Origin: Mesobacillus harenae
Lineage (GTDB): Bacteria; Bacillota; Bacilli; Bacillales; Cytobacillaceae
Assembly (NCBI RefSeq): GCF_013343715.1
Contig: NZ_JABUNR010000006.1
Location: 185,333 to 249,332 of the forward strand
Direction of reading: 5' to 3'
DNA: 64,000 bases
Shown: positions 53,853 through 63,862 of the stretch, piece by piece
Layout of the letters: each line of letters starts with the position of its first letter
Numbering within the stretch: the first letter of the stretch is position 1
Position numbers and translations under genes: made by a program
Notes under the pieces: model-generated
What the model was told of the DNA's origin: nothing
Seen by the model: the letters and a program-made list of their open reading frames with translations, nothing else
The model's database searches: none

Positions 53853-54569
53853 ATGGAATCTTTAAAAGGGAAAACGGCGTTAATCACTGGTGCAGGCAGG
53901 GGAATTGGCCGGGCAGCCGCAATAGCTCTCGCTAAAGAAGGTGTCAATGTTGGCTTGTTAGGCCGGACTCTTGGAAACCTGGAAAAGGTATCAGATGAAC
54001 TTGAAGGACTTGATGGGCAAGTTTCCGGAGCTGCTGCAGATGTGGCTGATCTTGAGGCTGTAGGTCATGCGGTAAGCCATATAAAAGAAGAACTGGGACC
54101 AATTGATATCTTAATAAATAATGCCGGTATTGCGAAGTTTGGAGGATTTTTGGAGTTGTCTCCACAGGATTGGGAAGATATAGTCCGAGTGAACCTAATG
54201 GGAGTCTACAATGTGACAAGGGTTGTATTGCCGGAAATGATCGAAAGAAAGCGGGGAGACATTATCAATATTTCCTCCACTGCAGGAACAAAGGGAGCTC
54301 CTGTTACCAGTGCTTACAGCGCATCTAAATATGCGGTGCTTGGCTTGACGGAATCACTCATGCTTGAAGTCAGAAAGCATAATATTCGCGTTAGCGCGCT
54401 TACTCCAAGCACGGTTGCAACAGACCTAGCCATTGAACAGAATCTGACTGACGGCAATCCCGAAAAAGTTATGCAGCCAGAGGACCTTGCTGAATATATG
54501 GTTGCTCAGCTGAAACTTCATCCGCGCGTATTTATAAAATCCGCAGGACTTTGGTCTACGAATCCATAA
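53853..54569 (+). CDS. SDR family oxidoreductase (3-ketoacyl-ACP reductase-like)
   Basis: 238 residues. [19 protein letters not shown] (TGxxxGIG) near residue 13, [10 protein letters not shown] near 85, catalytic Ser in [15 protein letters not shown] and the pair in [16 protein letters not shown] (Y-x-x-x-K). The fold is complete, but the end lacks the usual FabG insertion, giving [17 protein letters not shown]. Substrate unknown. ATG 53853 is chosen for GAGGTG upstream; the longer frame from 53826 has no ribosome site. Two hairpins end the unit. Confidence 0.9.
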   Translation: MESLKGKTALITGAGRGIGRAAAIALAKEGVNVGLLGRTLGNLEKVSDELEGLDGQVSGAAADVADLEAVGHAVSHIKEELGPIDILINNAGIAKFGGFLELSPQDWEDIVRVNLMGVYNVTRVVLPEMIERKRGDIINISSTAGTKGAPVTSAYSASKYAVLGLTESLMLEVRKHNIRVSALTPSTVATDLAIEQNLTDGNPEKVMQPEDLAEYMVAQLKLHPRVFIKSAGLWSTNP

Positions 54570-54575
54570 ATAGAA

Positions 54576-54628
54576 AAGCTGCCAGGCTTGGCAGCTTAGG
54601 CTGTCGAGTTTCTCGACAGCCTGTTTTT
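54576..54628 (+). terminator. Tandem hairpins, second is a terminator
   Basis: AAGCTGCCA / TGGCAGCTT (54576-54597), then AGGCTGTCGAG / CTCGACAGCCT (54598-54622) followed by GTTTTT. Confidence 0.85.
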
Positions 54629-54833
54629 AGTTTTTCACAAATCGCTGCAAGTGAGTCTGTTCAGTTGTGTCTCCTGAAAATTCTACTTTTCCCTGTCTAA
54701 ACATAATCTTAGGGAAAGAAATTCTTATAAATATAAAAATAATCCGTCAATGGGAGGCAACGATTTATTTCAAGCCAAAAAATACTAGGAACATTATGAG
54801 CCCCTAGTAAAATGAAGCATGTCCCTAAATTGA

Positions 54834-54956
54834 TTAACTTGAACGTTTGCGCCGTCGCCGTCTGCGTCTTTTTTGTCTGTCATCATCAAATAAACTGTCT
54901 ACCAGACGCTCAAGTCTCCTTTGAAGGCATCTGAATTTGGCTAGGCTAGATTGCAT
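54834..54956 (-). CDS. Arg-rich small protein (40 aa)
   Basis: A 40-residue protein: MQSSLAKFRCLQRRLERLVD then SLFDDDRQKRR and an Arg/Lys run to the end. ATG 54956 is preceded by GAGGAGGTGATGACAA, the strongest possible Shine-Dalgarno match for Bacillus. The C-terminus has R-R-R-R-R-R-R-K-R, suggesting nucleic-acid or membrane-surface binding. I know no family for it; a spore or cell-envelope micro-protein is possible. Codons in the Arg run are mixed (AGA, CGC, AGA, CGG, CGA, CGG, CGC), not a simple repeat, so it looks selected. Confidence 0.65.
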   Translation of the reverse strand: MQSSLAKFRCLQRRLERLVDSLFDDDRQKRRRRRRRKRSS

Positions 54957-55069
54957 TTGTCATCACCTCCTCATAACCTCATGCTTTATCTTATGAATTT
55001 AAAGCTTTCTTTGTATAAACAAGCTGTCCATAAAAAATAAAAGGGCGCACTCAAAGAACGAAAAATTTT

Positions 55070-55097
55070 AGGCTGTTCAGACAGCCAGCTTTTTCTA
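55070..55097 (+). terminator. Orphan hairpin with T-run before the MATE gene
   Basis: GGCTGT and ACAGCC pair about TCAG, then AGCTTTTTCT. It is 95 bp before the MATE gene, with no plus-strand gene close upstream; it may be a leader (attenuator) terminator. Confidence 0.5.
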
Positions 55098-55192
55098 GTC
55101 TCCTTATGCTTATCATTAGAGAAATCGGCTGAAATGCGAAATAATAGAAGCAAGTATTATGAAGCTTGTTTTTTTGGATGGAAGGTGTTTTT

Positions 55193-56530
55193 ATGAGTCA
55201 GCAAGATTTTACAGAAGGCAGCATTCTAAAACAGATGATGGTTTTTTCTATTCCGATAATTCTCACAAACCTTCTGCAGGTTTCTTACCAATTTGTCGAC
55301 AGCCTTTGGGTCGGCAACCTACTAGGCGCCAACGCTCTTGGTGCAATCGCGGTTTCTGGTACGGTTATATTCACGGTGTTATCTTTTATTATTGGAATCA
55401 ATAATGCCGCCCTGACCATTTTGTCACAGCAAAAAGGAAAAGATAATGATGACGGACTGCGAAGATACCTAAATGCATTTGTGGTCCTGTTAACCCTTAT
55501 GTCGATTACTATGGGTGCTGCGGGTTATTTATTTGCCGAGCAAATCCTTAGGTTCCTGCAAACACCTGAGGTCATGATTCCAGACGCGGTTATTTACTTG
55601 AAGATTAATTTTCTGGGAATTTTATTTTTATTTGGCTATAATTTTATCGGAACTGTTTTGCGTTCACTAGGAGACAGCCGGACTCCGTTAAAATTTGTGT
55701 TTGCCGCCGTAATTCTTAACAGTGTATTAGATCCTATTTTTATTAAAACCTTAGACCTGGGGATGCACGGTGCTGCTTATGCAACAATCGTCTCGCAGGG
55801 TGCTGCATTTTTATATGGCCTGTTTTTGATTTTAAAAAAAGATTTGGCTCCGTTCAGTTTCCCTAAACTGCCGGGACGCCAGGAGGTTAAAACCATCCTT
55901 GAGCTCGGAATCCCCTCAGGTTTACAGATGGCTGTTATCTCTGCAGGTGTAATGGCCATTATGAGTGTTGTGAATTCATTCGGAAGCGATGTAGTTGCTG
56001 GGTTTGGAGCTGCTCAGCGGCTGGACAGCATTATTATGCTCCCTGCAATGGCACTCGGGACTGCTGTAAACAGTATGGCTGGACAAAATATAGGAGCCAG
56101 CCAGTGGAACCGAGTCCATAAGATTGCTCGTTATGGTGTTTTATTTATGCTTAGCATCATGCTGACACTTTCCCTCATCATTGTGCTGTTTGCCGAATAT
56201 GGAATCAGTTTATTTATTAGTGATAAGCAGGCAGTAAATTTCGGCTCACAATATCTTCAGGCAATTGCCTTTTTCTATCCGTTTTTAGGTTTGAATTTTA
56301 TTTTAAATGGAGTTGTACGCGCAGCGGGAGCTATGTTTCAGATTCTAGTCTTAAACATCATCTCCTTCTGGGTGCTCAGGTACCCGTTAACCTTTTTATT
56401 TGCGAAGCTGTTCGGAGACGCCGGAATTGCCTATGGGATGGGTGCCAGCTTTATTGTCAGCAGCATAGTAGCTTATTTATATTATCGCTACGGAAAATGG
56501 GACCAAAAGGAGTTATTTGCTGAAAAATAG
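55193..56530 (+). CDS. MATE family efflux transporter
   Basis: 445 residues with 12 helices and the MATE N-terminal pattern FTEGSILKQMMVFSIPIILT, VSYQFVDSLWVGNLLGANAL, then a second half starting at TILELGIPSGLQMAVISAG. It exports drugs or metabolites in exchange for sodium or protons. ATG 55193 has GAAGGTG at a good distance; ATG-like upstream frame from 55166 would put that site inside the gene. A possible leader hairpin lies 95 bp upstream; a terminator follows at 56584. Confidence 0.92.
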   Translation: MSQQDFTEGSILKQMMVFSIPIILTNLLQVSYQFVDSLWVGNLLGANALGAIAVSGTVIFTVLSFIIGINNAALTILSQQKGKDNDDGLRRYLNAFVVLLTLMSITMGAAGYLFAEQILRFLQTPEVMIPDAVIYLKINFLGILFLFGYNFIGTVLRSLGDSRTPLKFVFAAVILNSVLDPIFIKTLDLGMHGAAYATIVSQGAAFLYGLFLILKKDLAPFSFPKLPGRQEVKTILELGIPSGLQMAVISAGVMAIMSVVNSFGSDVVAGFGAAQRLDSIIMLPAMALGTAVNSMAGQNIGASQWNRVHKIARYGVLFMLSIMLTLSLIIVLFAEYGISLFISDKQAVNFGSQYLQAIAFFYPFLGLNFILNGVVRAAGAMFQILVLNIISFWVLRYPLTFLFAKLFGDAGIAYGMGASFIVSSIVAYLYYRYGKWDQKELFAEK

Positions 56531-56583
56531 CAAACGGGCTATCCGACGGTTTCCATTTGAGCAGCTTTTATAGCTTAGAACAT

Positions 56584-56630
56584 ACGCCAGGTATCATCCG
56601 GAAATTTGGATGTTACTGGCGTTTTTTTGT
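56584..56630 (+). terminator. Terminator between the MATE and nirB genes
   Basis: CGCCAG-x-TA-x-CATCC pairs with GGATG-x-TACTGGCG about a short loop, followed by seven T. Confidence 0.85.
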
Positions 56631-56746
56631 ATTTTCGTTCTAAAAATCGCGTTAGGTTTTCTCACACGTTTGTAGAATTAAGCGCTCGGGATTCTTATAA
56701 TGAGGAACATATTAACCTCAACATTAACTTGATCGGAGGACGTTAT

Positions 56747-59161
56747 ATGACAAAACAAAAAATTGTACTAGTTGGAAATGGCATGGCTGGCATTCGTAGT
56801 CTAGAAGAGATCATAAAGCTAGAGAAAAATAAATTTGAACTGACTGTCTTTGGGAGTGAGCCTCATCCGAATTACGATCGAATTCAATTGTCAAAGGTAT
56901 TGCAGGGGGATACTACTGTTGAGGATATTACACTGCATGACTGGAACTGGTACGAGAAAAATCAAATTACGCTCTATACTGGCGAGACTGTCATTAAAGT
57001 TGATACAGAAAACCAAATTATTTATTCAAATAAAAACCGTGCTGTCGAATACGATAAGTTAATTCTTGCTACTGGGTCCCTTCCGTTTATCCTGCCACTC
57101 CCTGGTGCTGATAAAAAAGGGGTAACAGCTTTTCGGAACATTGAAGACTGTCAAAAAATGATTGAATATTCAGCTCATTATAAGCGAGCAGCCGTTATTG
57201 GCGGGGGGCTGCTCGGCTTAGAAGCTGCTCGGGGATTACTGAATTTAGGCATGAAGGTGGATGTCATTCATATCTTTGATTACCTAATGGAACGCCAGCT
57301 TGATAAAACAGCGGGGAAGTTACTGCAAAAAGAGCTTGAAAGCCAAGGAATGAACTTTTTGATGAATAAGCAAACAGAAGCCATTGTTGGCGAGAACCGC
57401 GTAGAAGGCATACGCTTCAAGGATGGAGAATTGCTGGAAGCTGATTTGGTTGTTATGGCTGTCGGGATTAAGCCAAATGTCCAGCTTGCATGTGAAAGCG
57501 GGATACCAGTAAAGCGCGGCATCACGGTAAACGACTATATGGAAACCGGTATTCAGAATGTATTCGCAGTAGGGGAATGTGCAGAACATCGTGAAGTAGT
57601 GTATGGGCTAGTATCACCTCTTTACGAGCAAGGGAAAGCGCTAGCTAAGAAAATATGCGAGATCCCTGGAGAAGGCTATAAAGGGTCGACCCTTTCAACA
57701 AAACTAAAGGTTTCTGGAGTAGATGTATTTTCTGCTGGTGAAATCAACGAAAACACTAACACAAAAACAATAAAAGAGTTCAATGATTATCAGGGAACTT
57801 ACAAAAAAATTCTTATTGAAGAAGGGCAAATATCTGGAGCAGTATTGTTTGGCAACACAAGCGAGAGCAGCAAATTGCTGAGAATGATTAATCAACGGTC
57901 CGATATTGACGATTATCTCGTAAGCAAAAAAACTGAGGATGGAGGTGTTAGCCTTGTTGCTGGTTTCCCTGACGAGGAAATCATTTGCGGATGCAACGGT
58001 GTAACAAAGGCAGACATTGTTGAAGCAATTCAATCACAAGGACTTAACACCTTTGAAGAGGTAAAAGGCTGCACAAGCGCCTCAAGATCCTGTGGGGGCT
58101 GTAAACCATTGGTCACTGACTTGCTAGGGCTGACAACAGGAACAGATAGCAGCCTAAGCAGTCAAAAAGAGCCTATTTGCGAATGTACTACATTATCAAG
58201 AGATGAGGTTGTTGCAGAAATACGTGATAAAAACTTGTCTCATACAAGAGAAGTTATGAATGTCCTAGACTGGAAAACTAGTGAAGGGTGTTCAAAGTGC
58301 AAACCTGCTCTAAACTATTATTTAGGAATGATTAACCCAGCCGAATATGAGGATGAGCGGGAGTCCCGCTATGTCAATGAGCGTCTCCATGCGAATATCC
58401 AAAAAGATGGCACATTCTCAGTGGTGCCTAGGATGTACGGCGGTGTAACAAACGCAAAGGATTTGAGGACCATAGCAGATGTAGCTGACAAATATAATGT
58501 CAAACTGATCAAATTGACTGGCGGACAGCGGATGGACTTGTTCGGGATCCAAAAGGAGGATTTGCCTAGTGTTTGGGCGGACCTTGATATGCCGTCTGGT
58601 TATGCCTATGGAAAAACACTGAGGACTGTAAAAACTTGTGTCGGCGAAAATTTTTGCCGCTTTGGAACCCAGGATTCAATCAGCCTAGGACAGATGCTTG
58701 AGAAGAAGTTTGAACGGGTGGGCACTCCTCATAAAGTTAAAATGGGCGTTTCGGCTTGTCCGCGAAATTGTGCAGAATCAGGGATTAAGGACGTTGGATT
58801 TGTAGGTGTCGATGGAGCATGGGAAATATATGTTGGCGGCAACGGCGGAACTCACTTAAAATCGGCTGATCTCCTATGCAAGGTTAAAACGACCGAGGAG
58901 ATCATGGAAATCACAGGAGCATTTTTACAATATTACCGGGAAACGGCTAACTATCTGGAGAGAACTTCTGTATGGGTTCAGCGAATGGGACTCGATCATA
59001 TTAAAGCAGTCATCGACGACGAAACTAACAAACAGCAGCTGAATGAGCGCCTGAATGATGCCCTGTCTGTATTAAAGGATCCTTGGAAAGAAGCCATTAA
59101 CAGTGAGGAAATACAAAGTTCACTTTACAAAAGTGTAAAGGTACCCGTTGAAACAAAATAA
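56747..59161 (+). CDS. nirB: Nitrite reductase (NADH) large subunit
   Basis: 804 residues, close to B. subtilis NasD (805). Domains: FAD-dependent pyridine nucleotide reductase at 1-320 ([17 protein letters not shown]; second loop [16 protein letters not shown]), two BFD-like [2Fe-2S] domains ([12 protein letters not shown] with [11 protein letters not shown], and [13 protein letters not shown] with GCSKCKP), then the siroheme/4Fe-4S module with [12 protein letters not shown] and [10 protein letters not shown], whose Cys hold the cluster. It reduces nitrite to ammonia with NADH. ATG 56747 follows CGGAGGACG; the upstream frame to 56606 crosses the terminator and is not translated. First gene of nirB-nirD-SUMT. 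Confidence 0.95.
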   Translation: MTKQKIVLVGNGMAGIRSLEEIIKLEKNKFELTVFGSEPHPNYDRIQLSKVLQGDTTVEDITLHDWNWYEKNQITLYTGETVIKVDTENQIIYSNKNRAVEYDKLILATGSLPFILPLPGADKKGVTAFRNIEDCQKMIEYSAHYKRAAVIGGGLLGLEAARGLLNLGMKVDVIHIFDYLMERQLDKTAGKLLQKELESQGMNFLMNKQTEAIVGENRVEGIRFKDGELLEADLVVMAVGIKPNVQLACESGIPVKRGITVNDYMETGIQNVFAVGECAEHREVVYGLVSPLYEQGKALAKKICEIPGEGYKGSTLSTKLKVSGVDVFSAGEINENTNTKTIKEFNDYQGTYKKILIEEGQISGAVLFGNTSESSKLLRMINQRSDIDDYLVSKKTEDGGVSLVAGFPDEEIICGCNGVTKADIVEAIQSQGLNTFEEVKGCTSASRSCGGCKPLVTDLLGLTTGTDSSLSSQKEPICECTTLSRDEVVAEIRDKNLSHTREVMNVLDWKTSEGCSKCKPALNYYLGMINPAEYEDERESRYVNERLHANIQKDGTFSVVPRMYGGVTNAKDLRTIADVADKYNVKLIKLTGGQRMDLFGIQKEDLPSVWADLDMPSGYAYGKTLRTVKTCVGENFCRFGTQDSISLGQMLEKKFERVGTPHKVKMGVSACPRNCAESGIKDVGFVGVDGAWEIYVGGNGGTHLKSADLLCKVKTTEEIMEITGAFLQYYRETANYLERTSVWVQRMGLDHIKAVIDDETNKQQLNERLNDALSVLKDPWKEAINSEEIQSSLYKSVKVPVETK

Positions 59162-59181
59162 AAAACCGGGAGGATACTCTT

Positions 59182-59499
59182 ATGGAAAAAGTTCTTCAAC
59201 GTAAAAAGGTGTCAACTTTATCGGAGCTTCCCAGGAACCTTGGAAAAACCGTTAGCATTGGCTCGCTCGAAGTCGCACTATTCCGACTGAATAATGGTGA
59301 GGTACGAGCTATTGAAAATAAGTGTCCCCACCGAGGCGGAGTCCTTGCCGAAGGGATTATAAGCGGAGAATATGTATTTTGCCCGATGCATGACTGGAAA
59401 ATAAGTATTGCGGATGGTCAGGTTCAAAAGCCAGATACAGGCTGTGTCCAAACATTCGGGGTAGAAGTCGAGAACGAAGATGTTTATGTCCTATACTAG
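59182..59499 (+). CDS. nirD: Nitrite reductase small subunit (Rieske-type)
   Basis: 105 residues. Rieske-like ligands in [10 protein letters not shown] and [10 protein letters not shown] (C-x-H and C-x2-H) suggest that a [2Fe-2S] cluster is kept, as in the NasE-type small subunit. It completes the NirBD enzyme. ATG 59182 is 21 bp after nirB, with GGGAGG upstream. SUMT follows after 12 bp. Confidence 0.93.
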   Translation: MEKVLQRKKVSTLSELPRNLGKTVSIGSLEVALFRLNNGEVRAIENKCPHRGGVLAEGIISGEYVFCPMHDWKISIADGQVQKPDTGCVQTFGVEVENEDVYVLY

Positions 59500-59511
59500 G
59501 GAGGTCTTGCA

Positions 59512-60273
59512 ATGAGGAAAGTGTACTTAGTTGGAGCAGGGCCTGGGGACCCGGATTTAATAACCGTAAAAGCCTTAAACTGCATTAAATCAGCAGATGT
59601 CATTTTATATGATAGGCTCGTTAACAAAAGTTTATTAGAAGAAGCTAAACCAGATGCCACCCTCATCTATTGCGGAAAGCTTCCAAACTACCATTCGATG
59701 AAGCAAGAAACCATCAACAGCCTATTAGTGAAATATGCCAAACAAGGGAAAACAGTAACCCGGTTAAAAGGAGGAGATCCTTTCGTGTTTGGCAGGGGGG
59801 CAGAAGAGGCAGAAGCGCTGGCAAAAAATGGGATTCCCTTTGAAATTGTACCGGGTATTACTTCTGGGATAGCAGCTCCTGCCTACGCAGGAATACCTGT
59901 AACTCATAGAGAATTGGGCAGTTCATTTGCAGTCGTTACAGGCCATGGGAAAAAAGGAAGTCCTGATTGTGCAAACTGGCAACACCTGGCTAGGAGTGTT
60001 GATACCTTAGTTATTTATATGGGGGTCAGCAACTTGAAAACAATTTGCGAAAAGTTAGTTAAAAACGGAAAGAAGTGCAATACACCTGTCGCCTTAATCC
60101 ACTGGGGCACTACAGCTGAACAACGAACTGTTATAGGAACTTTAAGTACAATCGTGGAAATAGGACAGAAGGAAAAAATCGAAAACCCAAGTATGATTGT
60201 GATAGGAGAAGTAGTTAAACTGCGAAAAAAAATTGCCTGGTTTAAAGAAGGAGTCCCTTGCTTTAACAGGTGA
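59512..60273 (+). CDS. cobA: Uroporphyrinogen-III C-methyltransferase
   Basis: 253 residues of the SUMT family: VYLVGAGPGDPDLITVKALN at the start, YDRLVNKSLL, RLKGGDPFVFGRGAEEAEAL and VPGITSGIAAPAYAGIPVTH are all SAM- and substrate-binding signatures. It makes precorrin-2, the first step to the siroheme needed by NirB. ATG 59512 follows GGGAGG. The later steps (dehydrogenase, ferrochelatase) are not in the window. Also called sumT, nirE or nasF. Confidence 0.94.
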   Translation: MRKVYLVGAGPGDPDLITVKALNCIKSADVILYDRLVNKSLLEEAKPDATLIYCGKLPNYHSMKQETINSLLVKYAKQGKTVTRLKGGDPFVFGRGAEEAEALAKNGIPFEIVPGITSGIAAPAYAGIPVTHRELGSSFAVVTGHGKKGSPDCANWQHLARSVDTLVIYMGVSNLKTICEKLVKNGKKCNTPVALIHWGTTAEQRTVIGTLSTIVEIGQKEKIENPSMIVIGEVVKLRKKIAWFKEGVPCFNR

Positions 60274-60281
60274 AGGAGTTT

Positions 60282-60333
60282 AAAAGGTGACAGGCACCAT
60301 CCAAAAAAATGGATGGTGCCTGTCACCTTTTTT
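60282..60333. terminator. Palindromic GGTGACAGGCACC element acting as terminator
   Basis: AAAAGGTGACAGGCACCATC plus CA, six- or seven-base A-loop, then the exact complement and TTTTTT. It is the second full copy of the palindrome seen at 32761-32808, and here ends the nirBD-SUMT operon eight bases after its stop. Confidence 0.9.
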
Positions 60334-60363
60334 GCAAAAAAAGATTGAAATTTTTAATTAATG

Positions 60364-60377
60364 GTGTAATATTACAC
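60364..60377. promoter_or_regulatory. Perfect palindrome before the giant membrane protein gene
   Basis: GTGTAATATTACAC, a perfect 14-bp palindrome 40 bp upstream of the start codon. It could be a repressor site (TetR- or MarR-like spacing); AT-rich sequence around it could hold a promoter. No regulator gene is nearby. Confidence 0.4.
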
Positions 60378-60417
60378 TAAAAGGTCATATTTGGAAGAGG
60401 AGTAGGGAGGGATGAAC

Positions 60418-63400
60418 ATGAATTACATCTCGCGTGATGAAAAGAGAAAGGTTTTCCGCAGTGAGTTACATAGCTTAAAGGAGTTCGGTCACATAACACA
60501 AGAACAATATGACGGAGTTACGAACGCTCATAATGAATACTGCCGAGAGCAGGAGGCTCAGGCTCAGATACAGCTTCAGTCAGCTCAGCAAGCCTCAAAA
60601 TCGAATCCTATTCAGCAAACAATACAAAATCCTAAGCCACGGCCAAAACCAAAGCCTGAGAAAAAAAGGCTTTCTGCAGAAGAGGTGCGCGAACGGAACA
60701 TAAGCTGGTCTTTAAATCTTGGTGTCATTATGCTGCTAATTGGCGGACTGTTTGTAGCGACTAGCAACTGGGATACGATGACGGACATAATGAAAGCAGG
60801 ATCGATTGCCCTTGTTTCTCTGTTATTTTACGGTATCGCCTACATTGCAAACCGCTTTTTGAAAATCGAAAAAACAGCGTTTGCTTTTATCGTCCTCGGG
60901 AGTTTATTTTTACCGATTTTTATCCTCTCGTTAGGCTGGTTTGAACTCTTAGGCAATTACTTGTCGATAGAGGGAGAGGGGCGTTTTGTTCTCGGTGCTC
61001 TCGCTGGTTTGGTGTTAGTTCCGATTTACGGCAAACTTGCCCAAAGGCTTGGCTCACGTTTATTTGTTTGGTTTACGTTTTTTTCTCTCACTGCAGGCGC
61101 CGGATTTTTGCTTCGCTCCTTTAATGTCGGAAGTGACGGATTCTATCTTGGTATAATGGTTTACAATTCCTTGCTAATCGTTACCTTCCATATGCTAAAA
61201 AAACAACAAACCATGAAGCTGTTTTACAAAGAACTGGCCTCTTTTGCCCAGGTGAATCTGATTTTGTCCACCCTTTTCATGCTGCTCTTTTACAATAATC
61301 AGGTTATGTTTGGCTTCAATCTCATGCTGACCGCTGTAATTTATCTATCGATGATTTATGTGAGCGGACAAAAGGAATACCATTTCGTGTTTAGTGCAAT
61401 GCTCGTATATGGTGCCTACCAGCTGTTGGAGCATTCACCCTTTGAGGAGGCGAGCCCAGTCTTTTATGCACTTTTAGGCTTCATCTTCCTGGCTGTTCCT
61501 CGCTTTCTTGATGACCAATTTGCATTGAATAAAGCCTTTCAATGGACGAGCGCAATCGTTTCATTGCTTGCTTTTCTTTATATTACCTTCGAAGGTTTGC
61601 TCTTAAAGATGGACAGCCATTCATGGGTACTCGTTATGGCTTACCTGTTAATTGCCGGAAATTTTGTTTATCTTGCGAATACAGCAAAACGAAAGATATT
61701 TACCTTTTTAAGCCCGATATTCCTTGCTGCAGCGATATATGAGGCAGTATGTCTTGTTCAGGAATTTCTACTGGCAGAGAGTCAAATCATGGCAGTATTT
61801 TCAGCTGGGATTCTGCTGTATGTCACGGCCGGTTGTTTCATAAAGCATAAGTCTCTCAACATTATCCGAGAAAGCTCAAGAGATACTGGCATAGGAATTA
61901 TGTATCTTGCACTACTTGGCGGGCTCAGTTCTAGGAACTGGACTGAGCTCGGCATCATGCTTCTGGCCCTGTCATTTGTTTTCTATCTGCTGCCCAAGCT
62001 GGAAAAACGAACTTTATATCTTCAGATTGCACCTTTAGTTGCCCCCTCATTACTAGGGCTTTCTATACTGGCTTTTGGTGAAGAAATTAGAGGTTCCTCT
62101 GCTTTTTACAGAGAAGTGTTAGGATTAAGCGTCCATTTTGCATTCGCAGGGCTGTTCCTGATCAGTACCTGTTTCTTATGGAAAAAACAAGGAAACGCCG
62201 AATTATTTAAAAGCTCCATTTTTATTGCCAATGGATTTTACACAGCAGCAATGGCCATGGCGCTAGCTTATCCGATTGACCCAGTTTTCGTTCGTCCAGC
62301 TGTCTTTTTCATTGGAATAGTAATGTACATTGGTTTGTTGAAGTTTAGCGGCTTTAAGATCCTTGGCTACACAGCAGCAATTACAGCACTTTTCTTTTAT
62401 TTTACTGTTTTAAATGCCCTTCATGTAGAGGACATATGGCCTCAGGCTTTGGAAATGTACCAATTTCTTTTAGGAGCACTATTGATTTTGGGAATTGCGG
62501 TGCTTCTGGTTAAAAAAGAACAGGTGTTAGCTCAAGGGTTTGCTTGGATCGGCTATATCTATCTTCCTGGTGCTTTAGTAATCAGTCTTTTCATAAGTTG
62601 GGAGGAATCCTATCCCGTTTTCTTAATCGGCGGAGCAGTATATGCTGCGGGACTGCGGTTTGTACAAAAAGAGTGGCTTATTAAGCTGTTCCTTTATGGA
62701 AGCTTTACGAGTCTGTTTGTGGCCCTTACTGCAGCCTTAAATGATTTCCTAATTGGCAGCCAGATTCATATTGCCTTCCTGATCGGGAGTATTCTTTTAG
62801 CTGTATTTTGGCTGGCAGCTACTACTAAATTTAAACATAGAACCATTTATTATCTCGTTCCTTTCTCCATTATTGGGATTATGGCATTTATAGCAGAGTA
62901 TCCATTTGACTTACAATTGTACGGAGTAACCTTGCTGTACGCTGCAGCTTTGTTAGTTTTTCTTCACCATATAAAATGGGACCTAGTCACATTCCTGCCA
63001 CTGCTGCAAATTTATTACGCTACCATCACAGCGGTTCAGCTGCTCGATATGGATAGCGCCTTGCCAAAATTAATCCCAGCCGTGTTAGGAATCGGCCTCA
63101 TAGCTGCCGGCCAGCTCATTTACCCTAAACTCTGGGAGGTTGGTGGGAAGCTAGGGATAAAACATATTGATGCCTATACAATATTTTCGTTTCTATTTTT
63201 CTTCTTAATCTACGGTTTTGCTTCTATAGATGAGGAATTATGGGTTAAAATATTGCCCGGCCTGCTTATTTCTGCCAGTTTATGGCTGCAAAAAAGCCGT
63301 GTGCCCGCTTGGTGTACACCATTTGTTGTATTCCTGAGCGGAGCATGGCTGCTGCAGCCATACTACAGCCTAATTGAACATTTGAATATACCAGCTCTCT

Positions 63401-63858
63401 TTGAGCGGGAAGCCATCGTCTTACCATTCATTGCCTTAGGGATTTTCCTGCAAAAATCGATGAGAGGACAGTGGAGGAAGATTACAGCTCAAATTCAATG
63501 GGTCATTCTTATTCTTGTTGCGCTAGCCCTTGTCCAGGATGGACTTCAAAGCAATACGATATATGATGCACTGATAGTCGGCTCACTTTCACTCTTATCC
63601 ATGCTTTCTGGAATGTGGCTTCGAATTAAATCTTACTTCTTTGTCGGAGCTGGAGTACTACTGTTAAACATTATCCTCCAAACACGGCCATTCTGGGGCA
63701 ATATGCCATGGTGGGCGTACCTGCTGATCGCTGGCACCATCCTAATCAGCGTAGCCAGCTTTAACGAATGGAATAAACAGAAAGGTACGAAAGGAGATAA
63801 GAGTATTTTTATTAAAATAAAAGAAAAACTTCTTGGAGCGTTGAAAAATTGGCAGTAG
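60418..63858 (+). CDS. Very large polytopic membrane protein (DUF2157-like)
   Basis: 1146 residues. A soluble N-terminal part (1-95) with helix-forming, Gln-rich stretch and PRPKPKPEKKR linker precedes about 30 hydrophobic helices. The first membrane region (WSLNLGVIMLLIGGLFVATS; MTDIMKAGSIALVSLLFYGI) resembles DUF2157 proteins, which are shorter, so this may be a fusion or expansion of such units. The function is unknown; a role at the cell surface or in stress has been suggested for relatives only loosely. ATG 60418 is chosen because GGGAGG ends seven bases upstream; ATG 60412 is too near it. A group II intron-like sequence begins just after its stop. Confidence 0.75.
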   Translation: MNYISRDEKRKVFRSELHSLKEFGHITQEQYDGVTNAHNEYCREQEAQAQIQLQSAQQASKSNPIQQTIQNPKPRPKPKPEKKRLSAEEVRERNISWSLNLGVIMLLIGGLFVATSNWDTMTDIMKAGSIALVSLLFYGIAYIANRFLKIEKTAFAFIVLGSLFLPIFILSLGWFELLGNYLSIEGEGRFVLGALAGLVLVPIYGKLAQRLGSRLFVWFTFFSLTAGAGFLLRSFNVGSDGFYLGIMVYNSLLIVTFHMLKKQQTMKLFYKELASFAQVNLILSTLFMLLFYNNQVMFGFNLMLTAVIYLSMIYVSGQKEYHFVFSAMLVYGAYQLLEHSPFEEASPVFYALLGFIFLAVPRFLDDQFALNKAFQWTSAIVSLLAFLYITFEGLLLKMDSHSWVLVMAYLLIAGNFVYLANTAKRKIFTFLSPIFLAAAIYEAVCLVQEFLLAESQIMAVFSAGILLYVTAGCFIKHKSLNIIRESSRDTGIGIMYLALLGGLSSRNWTELGIMLLALSFVFYLLPKLEKRTLYLQIAPLVAPSLLGLSILAFGEEIRGSSAFYREVLGLSVHFAFAGLFLISTCFLWKKQGNAELFKSSIFIANGFYTAAMAMALAYPIDPVFVRPAVFFIGIVMYIGLLKFSGFKILGYTAAITALFFYFTVLNALHVEDIWPQALEMYQFLLGALLILGIAVLLVKKEQVLAQGFAWIGYIYLPGALVISLFISWEESYPVFLIGGAVYAAGLRFVQKEWLIKLFLYGSFTSLFVALTAALNDFLIGSQIHIAFLIGSILLAVFWLAATTKFKHRTIYYLVPFSIIGIMAFIAEYPFDLQLYGVTLLYAAALLVFLHHIKWDLVTFLPLLQIYYATITAVQLLDMDSALPKLIPAVLGIGLIAAGQLIYPKLWEVGGKLGIKHIDAYTIFSFLFFFLIYGFASIDEELWVKILPGLLISASLWLQKSRVPAWCTPFVVFLSGAWLLQPYYSLIEHLNIPALFEREAIVLPFIALGIFLQKSMRGQWRKITAQIQWVILILVALALVQDGLQSNTIYDALIVGSLSLLSMLSGMWLRIKSYFFVGAGVLLLNIILQTRPFWGNMPWWAYLLIAGTILISVASFNEWNKQKGTKGDKSIFIKIKEKLLGALKNWQ

Positions 63859-63862
63859 TAGT

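Noticed and set aside
56606..56746. 47-residue N-terminal extension of NirB
   Set aside because: It passes through the terminator of the MATE gene, and the real start at 56747 has a strong ribosome site and gives the family N-terminus.
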